From contig CM076948.1 in assembly GCA_039566865.1 (NCBI GenBank), forward strand, positions 20,905,001 to 20,969,000: a stretch of 64,000 bases of DNA. Reading direction: 5' to 3'. Shown in pieces: positions 55,876-64,000 of this stretch. A program made the translations under genes and the position numbers. A model generated the notes under the pieces. The model made no database searches. It saw only the letters and a list, made by a program, of their open reading frames with translations, and was not told the origin of the DNA. How positions within the stretch are numbered: the first letter of the stretch is position 1; the number at the start of each line of letters is the position of its first letter. This DNA comes from Aurelia coerulea (taxonomy: Eukaryota; Cnidaria; Scyphozoa; Semaeostomeae; Ulmaridae).

Positions 55876-56066
55876 AGGTGAAGGTGAAGTTGCGGTTTTT
55901 AGCGCCAAGCACTGGGATCGCAAAAGTAGAATAGGCTTAATCGAGTCCGCGACCCCTTGTCATGACGCTCAAGTGATGGGGCTCTACTGGGTATGGAACC
56001 CTGTCCACCTGACTGTTCTGGCTGCAAAGTCAGTGGATTACACCACTGCGCCACACCACATCACTT
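55876..56066 (-). repeat. tRNA-derived SINE, copy 3
   Basis: Same head and tail as the copies at 24708 and 25056: A box TGGCGCAGTGGTG, body GAACAGTCAGGTGGACAGGG, tail ending in AACTTCACCTTCACC on the minus strand. The B box is eroded (GGTTCCATACC). Confidence 0.8.
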
Positions 56067-56441
56067 TCATTTAGACGCAGTGGCACACACTCAACGGCAT
56101 TCAACTTTGCATTTCAGGGACGTACGATCCATAAAGCAAGTCCACCGAGCAAAGCAAATATTTGTCATTTAAACTCACGATTGCTTCACTCATCCGCCAG
56201 ATATTTTCCCAAGGAAATAAAGATTTGGAGGATTTTTATCATACACGATACCTCAAAGATATCACACAGTGTCGAGGGCACTCGATAGGCCCCACCCCTA
56301 TTCCTGAATTCCGCTACGTTTTCAGCCAAATTCCAGATTCTGGTCATAATTTTTCAACGAATTCCCGCTTCCCTTCCAAAAGCTAAAGTACACCAAAACT
56401 TCATGATTTTCACAACGTTTGATGGTGCCTAGAGGCATGCC

Positions 56442-57136
56442 AGGGGCGGGCCAGTACTGTAAAATATTTGACCCCATGTTTGTCTAGAGGAATTGGAAAA
56501 AATAACCGGTCCTTTTATCACATAGTACGACTTTCCTGCCAAAAACAACCAGTTTTTGGGACAAAGGTAAAATTTGAATATCATTCTTCCTATTCCGTCA
56601 GTTTGTCACGAAGATCAAGTTTTCTAATCTCCTTTCTAATCAAAATCCTGAAGTTTACCTTCAAGCTGGTTCTCCCTTTGTCCGCCAAATTCAAGCAGAA
56701 AAGACCAGTATTTCAAATTTCACATAACCTTTGTCCGCTAAATTTACGGAAAAAAGACCAGAAATTCCAATTTTCCATCAAAGTGGTTCTACCTTTGTCC
56801 GGAAAATTTCCGAAAAAAAGACCAGGATTTCCAATTTTTCACCAAAGCGGACTTGCCTTCGTCCGGCAACCGATTTTGGGACACTTGTACTTTCATGGCT
56901 ACAATTACCACTTGCTTTCGAAAGCAGTAGCTGGTCGAAATTACCGGTTTTTTGGACAAATATCGTCAGTGATACGTAATGTTATTATTGTCCTACAAAT
57001 TGAAGAAAAATAACAGGGGACATTTGCCATAAAAAAGACCAGTTTTTGGGACAAAGGTGGTGCAAAATCTTTTCATGAACTACCGGTTTTCGGACAAAGG
57101 TAGGACCATCGTTCCCAGTGTGACATGCCCGCCCTT
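56442..57136. mobile_element. hAT-like MITE carrying a 64-bp internal tandem repeat
   Basis: The ends AGGGGCGGGC / GCCCGCCCTT are flanked by the perfect 8-bp duplication GGCATGCC (56434-56441 and 57137-57144). The interior (about 56672-56875) has tandem units beginning CCTTTGTCCG and containing GAAAAAAGACCAG. The 181-codon ORF 56468-57013 follows from the repeat and is not convincing as a gene. Confidence 0.82.
56672..56875 (+). repeat. tandem repeat, about 64-bp unit
   Basis: Three units and part of a fourth: CCTTTGTCCG, then AAATT.CGGAAAAAAGACCA, then TTTCCAATTTTTCACCAAAG. Confidence 0.8.
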
Positions 57137-57734
57137 GGCATGCCCTCTGCTTTTAACTAAAACTATCATTCAGTTGAACTGAACCAAGATATCATACAAA
57201 ACTTTATAATATCTTGGGTTTCCTTTTTATCTTTTTTTAATATCATTTGCAAAGTCTCTTGCATCCTCTTCAAGAGCAGTTCATGATGAGAGACTTCAAT
57301 GTGTGATCAAATGCATATTTTCATGCCGAAATGGGCAACTTCTGGCGATCCGCTTCTAGCGATCCAATGTCTGTGGTGTTAAAATTGAATTTGATCATTT
57401 TCTAACAGGTGATCATACAAATTATGGCATCCCCAGAAAACTTTTTGAAAAACTCAATTTTTGTTTGGCTTAGAATGCCAATTTGTAGCAGTTTTCTATG
57501 AATTACAACCTTCAGGAAAAATCTTTGTGCAAACGCATTTTTACCTTGTCTTAGAAAGATTCTCACAATCCAATTGCCTGCTCCAATAATGGAAGTATCC
57601 ATAATTATGATAGTTTGCCTGGGAAAATCTTTTATAACACCAAGCTTTAGCTTTACTTTGGCTTAAAATGGCTCTCCCAATCAACATCCAGTATTTCCCA
57701 GAAAGATTCTTACCCTTCCCTACATAACCAACTA

Positions 57735-58462
57735 CAGAGTGTCCCAAAAAATGTTCGACATTTGATTAAATATTGAAAAATAACGATAACATGAGCAGGC
57801 TCATGGGAAGGTAAGCCTGTCCCCAAGATTCTGAAATGATTTTGGAGACTAGAATTCTAGAATCGTTGCGAATTCGTTGAAAGTTTCAAAGATCAAAAAC
57901 ATGCGACTGCGACAGCTACCAAAGACACCTGGATGACTTGTAACGCATGAAAGCTCCAAGATCGAGGTAAAAGAAGGTTATCCAAAGTCATACCTCTCGT
58001 TATTATCAGAGCAAACCAAATAAGACTTCGAAAGTAATTAAACCCTTATAATCATCGTGAAAATTTGCTTAAGAATGCATGTATCGAAAAACGTCATTGA
58101 CGAGAGACTGAATCATTTTCAAACTTTGCTCAACAGAATTCCCCAAAACATCCATATGCTTGAAAGTTAGGTTATCAAAATTATTTTCAAATTCCATTTG
58201 GCTTCCTCTGAAATAAACGAGAAGAAAAGAAACGATAGCCCATCTATTTCTACCACAAATGCCATTTAGGGGCCTCTGGTTTCAGCTTTCGCACAACCTT
58301 GTTCTTCAAGGCGTGTAATCCCGTGTATCCCCATGAAAAATCAACGGATTTTGAAGATTCTGGTGTCTAAAATTAATTCGATATCTTGTTATGGAGCCCT
58401 TTCATTATATCATAATTTTTTAATATTTAATCGAACGTCGAACAATTTTTTGAGACACCCTG
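57735..58462. mobile_element. mariner-like MITE, 728 bp
   Basis: The ends CAGAGTGTCCCAAAAAATGT / CAATTTTTTGAGACACCCTG and the mirrored ATTTAATCGAACGTCGAAC are flanked by TA at 57733 and 58463. The right arm matches the element at 28627-29338. Confidence 0.9.
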
Positions 58463-59005
58463 TACTCAAAAATGGGTTTCCCGGGCTTTTCGGCACTTGG
58501 TGTGATTTTCACCTCCACTGCATGATAGCAGCTTGCCTCGATATCGTTTTCAGGTCTAGAATTTGATATGAAGAGTCTCGTATTGTGCGTGCCACTTTTC
58601 GTCTTCTCGTCGACATTTCCGATTGAATAAATATCTGAAAATCGCTGAGGAGAGACAAAAACCGTGAAAACATTGTTTTTAAGACTAAAAACCGTGAAAC
58701 TGTCTCCAAAAAGGCTAGAAACCGCGAACCGTCAGCCATTGGCGAAAACCGTAAAACCGTCGTTTTTGAGGCCGAAAACCGTGAAACCGTCCCCAAAATG
58801 GCTGAAAACCGCAATCCGTCAGCCCCTACGACCCCCACTTGGAAATCAAAGAAAATCAAATATCTGCAGCCATTGCACAAAAGCGGAAGTATTTTGGTGT
58901 TTGAGGTTTTGCATCTTTGAGGCTAAGATCTCATTGTGCGTACAAAGTTTAGTCTTGAGACCATTTTCACATTTATATCTGTCCTTATTTAGAAATTATG
59001 ATGAT

Positions 59006-59117
59006 ATAAAGAATTTGAATTCAGAAGGGCTTTGACCGTGGAAATCGGAATTTGGACGAAAATTTGTCCAAACTTTGATTTCACGGTCAAAGCCTTATGA
59101 CTTTAAATTCTTTATGA
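59006..59117. repeat. hairpin MITE
   Basis: AAAGAATTTGAATTC and GGCTTTGACCGTG at the left pair with CACGGTCAAAGCC and TTAAATTCTTT at the right, around an AATTTGGACGAAAATTTGTC core. Confidence 0.75.
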
Positions 59118-59409
59118 AGTTTATTACATTGCCACCATCTACTGCCCCCAACCTCGTACCCAGGGCCTTTTTGACTGCCCCTGTTAAAAAATTGTCTGTT
59201 TACGGCCTTGGTAAAACTATAGGGTCCACAACACAAAATGCAGTAAAGAGAACAAACTATTTGTGACAATGGGTATTTTAAATAACTGCACAATTTACTG
59301 TACATTTTCTTGCTTTTGCTAGCTGCAACCCCTTTTGCAAGGAAATCCTTCATAACGTCAGGAGGGAGTGGCCGATTTCCCCGATTTCGGTCAGATAAAC
59401 TTTCACGTA

Positions 59410-59988
59410 CAGGGTGTCCCAAAAATATTGTGCCCCGTTTTGCCTAAAGATTGCGATTAAACGGCTAAATTTTCTCGCCAAACTTTTGCATGATGTTGCT
59501 TCTTCATCAGATATCCAATTAGAGTTTGCTACGATCCCTATTAATATCCGTCAAAAAAATATGGAGCTATGACCTTCAGGAGACCAAATTTGCCCCATGA
59601 CTGCAACCAGCGGTCGGCCATTTTGTCTTACTATTTTGCAGTTATCATTAGCTTCACGTGAGGTAAGAAATAATTTCTGTGAGGTCAGAAATAATAGAAC
59701 TCTCTGAGTATATTATCGGAATTTTCACGAGAGCTATGAAATTGGAAGCTACTATTTCATTTTCTATCCTTGAAGCTATTTATCGTTGAAAAATAGCAAG
59801 ACAAATGGCCGACCGCTGGTTTCAGTCATTGGGCAAGTTTAGCTCCATAATTTGTCAACGGATTTTTATGGTAATGGTAACAAACTTTACTCAAATGTCT
59901 GAAGAGCAACATCATGCAAAAGTTTTGCAAGAATCTTTTGCCATGTTTTGCAAACTTCAGGCAAACGGGGCACTTTTGGGACACCCTG
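59410..59988. mobile_element. mariner-like MITE, 579 bp
   Basis: The ends CAGGGTGTCCCAAAAATATT (continuing TGCCCCGTTTTGCC) and GGCAAACGGGGCACTTTTGG (continuing GACACCCTG) are flanked by TA at 59408 and 59989. It appears to sit within a decayed family B MITE, whose pieces are seen at 59340-59400 and 60050-60110. Confidence 0.88.
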
Positions 59989-60104
59989 TAGATTTGAACA
60001 AGTCCAACATTAACTGTTGTAAATATCAACATTGTCGGCGTGGTATTCAGGATGAAGTGGCCTTTCAAGCTGGGAATTTGTTCTTTCACTCACTCAGCAA
60101 TTGA

Positions 60105-60852
60105 CATGATCTGTAAAAAACATAGAATTTACAGAAGTCCAAAAACGAACATTTTCGGATTATATTCTACATTTCCTAAAGTGTTTCCTAAAATTTGCTA
60201 TAAAATCTTAAAACTATGACGAATACATAAAATGTAATCCTTTCATTCAGTGACTTGGTTTCTATTCTATTCTTTCTGTTTTTACTGTTTTTTGAACGGT
60301 AGCCAAATAAGGATCGTGGGACCGTGACAATTAATTGCAAATTAAAATGAAGCTAACATAAAATACAAAAAATATAATAAAGTGAAACGTTTTTATTGAA
60401 TCCTCTCCATAGTGACTTCAGACACATCAAAAATGTTTTTCTGAATTTCATTACATTGCATCTCAATGTATAAATCGATATATTAACTTTCAATCTGAGT
60501 ATCAATGCTATAGATTGTCAAATATTATGTCACAATAGCTACAGTTTTGAAAAAATCATTTTATCACATCACACACCAAATGCTGGTAAATCTTTATGGA
60601 GATTTCTAAAAACTGCTTTTAAAGAATGCACAATCACAGCAACATCAGATTAAAGTCCTTGGCAGCAAATGACGTTTTTTTGCGCATGCGTCAGATTTCG
60701 CAAAATTATAGAAACTATACTATAAGATCAATTGTGAAAACAAGCGTTTTGAAGTTGGTTTAAGAATAACAGGGGGTTAAGCAAAATAAACAAATTTACG
60801 ACACAAGGACAGCCAAAGTCAAATTAGTAGGACGCTGCGGAGGAGCGTGGAG
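60105..60852. other. no recognised gene
   Basis: AT-rich sequence between a MITE and the cystatin exon; nothing supportable apart from the expected cystatin 3' UTR next to 60852. Confidence 0.5.
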
Positions 60853-60978
60853 TTAGAAGTACATGACAAAATCTTCTTCTGTTTTCTTATCAACAGCCTT
60901 GACAAATGATGGACCTTTTCCTGTATACGGTGGTGTGTAGACTCTTAAGTGAACACACTCATCTTTTCCAACCTTAAC
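60853..60978 (-). CDS. cystatin-A/B-like (stefin), last coding exon
   Basis: Stefins are small cytosolic inhibitors of papain-like cysteine proteases. This 42-codon exon encodes VKVGKDECVHLRVYTPPYTG and ends in EEDFVMYF then TAA. VKVGxDECVHLRV and the terminal aromatic residues match the third exon of cystatin B, and the exon begins in phase 0 at the same place as in the vertebrate gene (before VxVGD). The second hairpin position that is a single Pro in stefins is a PP pair here. A strong acceptor with a long pyrimidine run precedes it. The exons carrying the N-terminal Gly and QVVAG loop were not found up to 64000 and may lie beyond the window. Confidence 0.85.
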   Translation of the reverse strand, partial: VKVGKDECVHLRVYTPPYTGKGPSFVKAVDKKTEEDFVMYF

Positions 60979-61442
60979 CTGAAAAGAAAAAAAAACGTTT
61001 GATTTAGTAAGTCAGTATTTATACACATATGTATGTATTTTGGGAAGATTTTGCTTTGATAAATAAATTATTTAAAATGTAAAAATACAAGTCAGTCGTC
61101 AATTTAAGCCTTGCACTTCATGTCCTGCTCAGTAGTCAATAACCACGACTCATGGCCCATGAAAATGGCGACAACAAAAGACAGCCAAGAGGCCGCACGT
61201 GCAAGGCATGCTGGATGAAACAGACCCTTTAAGTGGGCTTTTTGGAATGTGGTTGACTTACAGGGTGCCAAAACACCATAGAAAGTAAGCGTGCCAACAG
61301 CGCATGACAATCCTTGGACTCTCATTTAAAAACATTCAACGCCTTGATCTATATTTTCCCCAACCTTCAGATTACTTTTCAAAAAGGATTAACTGGATTT
61401 TTAAATAAAGAGAAAGATTTTAATTATAATTAATATACTATC

Positions 61443-61560
61443 AGGTGAGTCAGAAAAAAGAATCCCCGCTTGAAAGGTCACGGCTCCCTGGATATCAAGA
61501 AAATGAGATCAGCAAATGTATAGTTTTGTGGTAGAAATGTTCAAATGAGCATAGCCTCCA
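61443..61560. mobile_element. MITE family B, single end
   Basis: AGGTGAGTCAGAAAAAAGAA and GGTCACGGCTCCCTGGATAT match the left end of 20960-21595 closely; no mirrored end follows. Confidence 0.75.
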
Positions 61561-61830
61561 AATCTTTTCTTTTGTCCGAAGTTCCCCTGGGACGCTGACT
61601 CATCCTCTGATCAGATTGCGTTTTCTCCTAAAATTGACCAATCAGGTGCCGTCATTTCATTACTTCCGCGTTTCGCAGCTAGATTTAGGCCATTTTGGGT
61701 ACCCCTCAATAAAAAAATATTGCACGCTCGAATAAATCGAATTTTTTTAAAATTTCAACAGGAAAAGGATGCTTATACATAGGACCACAAGTGTTCATGT
61801 AACCCCCTTGCCATCGCCTAGGATTGAAAA

Positions 61831-62168
61831 ATTACGGCGATTTGAATGTTTGTCTTTGGTATTTTTTCAAACAGGTAGCGGCATCCTGCTCGCCCTCCCC
61901 CCAAAAATTAGTTTTTTAGCAAAATTATCAAAAATATACATATTTCCATGAATAATTCTTACGAAATTTCCGAAATTTGCGCTTTACTTCGCCTTGACGT
62001 GCGAATTTAAGACACCTCCAAACTCTGTCCTTCTTCCCTAGATGACAACTTATGCCTCTCTCTGGTCTGGACCCAACATAACAGGAAAAGGCGGGAAAAG
62101 AAATCTTTAACGCTGGCGGTGTCGTCATGTTTTTGTTGGTAAAATCTCATTTATCGTCTCAAATGTTT
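61831..62168. repeat. left arm of a long inverted repeat
   Basis: The arm matches 63661-64000 in inverted orientation at about 95%. Shared blocks include ATTACGGCGATTTGAATGTT, AGGTAGCGGCATCCTGCTCG and GACGACACCGCCAGCG (inverted). The other arm is cut by the window end, so the full arm length is unknown. Confidence 0.9.
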
Positions 62169-63660
62169 CTTTAAAAATGGGGAAAGGAAAAGAATAATCT
62201 CGTTTTAAATGCAATGCATATGCTGACTGGAAGAGCTTGACAACAGTTTATTAAAATCTGAAAGCGCGTCTTGGACTTGGCAACATCTTCTTCAAAGCAT
62301 TCACATCGTTGAAAGAAAGACGCCACGAACAAATTTTTTGCATTGACTGCCTGATGATATGTCTCGACAAGAGAGAATATACAAGAATTTTTCCAACTAA
62401 AATCAAAAGTCTACCCCTGTATCAAAAGGTTTGTTGGAGTTGTAAAACAAAATAAATTTCACAGACAACAATTACCAACAATTGCATTACATGTATTCTT
62501 TTTGTAAGAAGCTGCTTTTAAGAAACGCAACCCTCAAATCGCCAAATATTATTAGAAACTGCTGTACACATACTTTTTTAAAAGAAACTTGAAAACTAAG
62601 AATTGGGTCAGTGCTGAAAGCTCCTTAAAAGAATTTCAGTATAATACTCTGACTTTGTTAGAGGTTCCATAACAATCTTCATGTTCCTTACTTGTGCCCT
62701 CGTGAACATTTCAAAACAAGGTTTTTGAAGCCTTTCCAATGCTAAGCATTACAAGAAACAAGTGAAAATGAAATAAAGATATGTCAAGGATTTCCTTAAT
62801 CTTTATAAAAATAAAATGTTTCTTAAGTTATATTTTCCCAGCGCTGGAGTTTTGCAACTTTTTGGCTATCTGAGAGTTGAGTTGTTTACCCTTTCTTATA
62901 AAAAATACGTGTTCTGGGAAGAAACTATTTATTATGCTAGAGGAAGTACTTGGGATATTTTTACTTTATTTTCACTTGGTTATTGTATCATGTTGCTCTG
63001 AAGGGGCTAGGAAGGTACTTGAGAAAAGTCTAAACATTAGAAAGGCTTCAAAAACATTGTCTCGAAATTTTCACGGGGCACAGGTTGTAAACATGAAGAT
63101 TGCTATATGTCTAAACATTGGAAAGGCTTCAAAAACCTTTGTTTTGAAATGTTCACGGGGGCACAGGTAAACTTTGAGTAGCTACTCAAAATCTGATAAT
63201 CTTAAGAAACACTTATTACTTTCACAACTGGCCCAAATTTTAATTTTCTTATTAACTCGAGCACTAACTTTTACAACAAACTTGACCCCAGTTCTTCCCG
63301 GGGTAAAAGTTTCCCCTAGATTTCTTAATTTTTTACAAAATTGAACTTTACAATTTCACACAGCACAGGCGGCTTCTTTCTTGTAAAAATTGAGCGGAAA
63401 TCGTTGTCAAAATCGTCTTTTGATAAGAATGTAAAAATTTGAAATGCCCTCACTGCAAGACGAAGTAGAAGGAAAACTTACTTCATCGTCATCTTGATGG
63501 CTCCTGATGCAATGTCGTCGTCTTCGTTGAGAATTGTTGCAATGCTGTCAGTTTGGTTTCACTCACACTCCATCCCAAGCGCGGGAATTAAAGATATTGG
63601 CAGTTATTTCGATACTTTGCTTCAACTTCAATGGTAATCGACAATCTTCTTATAGATTTG
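62169..63660. other. spacer of the long inverted repeat
   Basis: A 1.49-kb spacer without a recognised ORF. Two direct copies of a block near AAACATTAGAAAGGCTTCAA lie at about 63032 and 63112. A stretch at 63478-63540 (-) ends in ATGACGATGAA|gtaagt and could be a first exon, but no protein can be named. Confidence 0.4.
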
Positions 63661-64000
63661 TGAACAAATATTTGAGACGATAAATGATTTTATCAACAAA
63701 AGCATGACGACACCGCCAGCGTTAAAGATTTCTTTTCCCGCCTTTTCCTGTTATGTTGGGTCCAGACCAGAGAGAGGCATAAGTTGTCATCCAGGGAAGA
63801 AGGACAGAGTTTGGAAGTGTCGCAAATTCGCAAGTCAAGGCGAAGTAAAGCGCAAATTTCGGAAATTTCGGAAGAATTATTCATGGAAATATGTATATTT
63901 TTGATAATTTTGCAAAAAAACTAATTTTGGGGGGAGGGCGAGCAGGATGCCGCTACCTGTTTGAAAAAATACCAAAGACAAACATTCAAATCGCCGTAAT
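63661..64000. repeat. right arm of a long inverted repeat, cut by window end
   Basis: Inverted copy of 61831-62168. ORFs starting MTTPPALKISFPAFSCYVGS occur in both arms because the arms are alike; no family is recognised. Confidence 0.9.

Larger units (their letters stand above)
55719..58840. mobile_element. possible nested element with AAGTGGGGGTCGTAGGGG ends
   Basis: The 18-bp inverted ends lie at 55719-55736 and 58823-58840. Next to both ends are clusters of the word GAAAACCGTGAAACCG (55740-55845 and 58655-58815). The clusters have the same orientation rather than mirrored, and no target duplication is seen, so these may be two separate solo ends. Inside lie a SINE and two MITEs. Confidence 0.45.

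Overview
The window looks like metazoan nuclear DNA, probably from a marine invertebrate; an anthozoan cnidarian such as a stony coral is my best guess. The reasons are animal-type protein genes split by GT-AG introns, AT-rich sequence, and a very dense load of transposon relics (Tc1/mariner-like, hAT-like, PIF/Harbinger-like and TTAA-target elements, tRNA-derived SINEs, LINEs, one Gypsy retrotransposon). The species assignment is inference. There is no operon structure, no CRISPR array and no tRNA or rRNA gene that I can support.

Four host genes are supported. (1) A complete coding set for a 2,4-dienoyl-CoA reductase of the mitochondrial DECR1 type lies on the minus strand in eight exons from 45283 down to 16931. 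The splice phases add up exactly to 307 codons. Its C-terminus is Ser-Lys-Leu, a peroxisomal targeting signal, and no transit peptide is visible at the N-terminus. (2) POLR2L/RPB10, the smallest shared subunit of RNA polymerases I, II and III, is an intact 67-residue ORF in a single exon at 52905-53108 (+). (3) The last coding exon of a cytosolic-type sulfotransferase lies at 55346-55709 (-). (4) The last coding exon of a type-1 cystatin (stefin/cystatin-B-like) lies at 60853-60978 (-). These genes have unrelated roles; they are simply neighbours.

Layout: 1-16100 holds no recognised host gene. It contains a 3-copy, 425-bp tandem array made from a LINE reverse-transcriptase segment (2508-3771), a long palindrome (6584-7166), pyrimidine-rich dispersed repeats and MITEs. 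16102-45283 is the DECR1 locus, whose introns are crowded with elements. Three MITEs stop 20-31 bp from a splice donor. Intron 1 holds a LINE split by a hAT-like element, which contains a Gypsy retrotransposon, which in turn contains a second hAT element; target-site duplications prove two of these steps. A TTAA-flanked 2-kb element, a long palindromic element and a tandem dimer of an undescribed TATA-bearing repeat lie nearby. 45306-52461 is intergenic, with nested TTAA MITEs, a 122-bp minisatellite and a 2.25-kb terminal-inverted-repeat element that ends about 440 bp before POLR2L. 55346-64000 holds the sulfotransferase and cystatin exons among more MITEs, and ends inside a long inverted repeat cut by the window edge.
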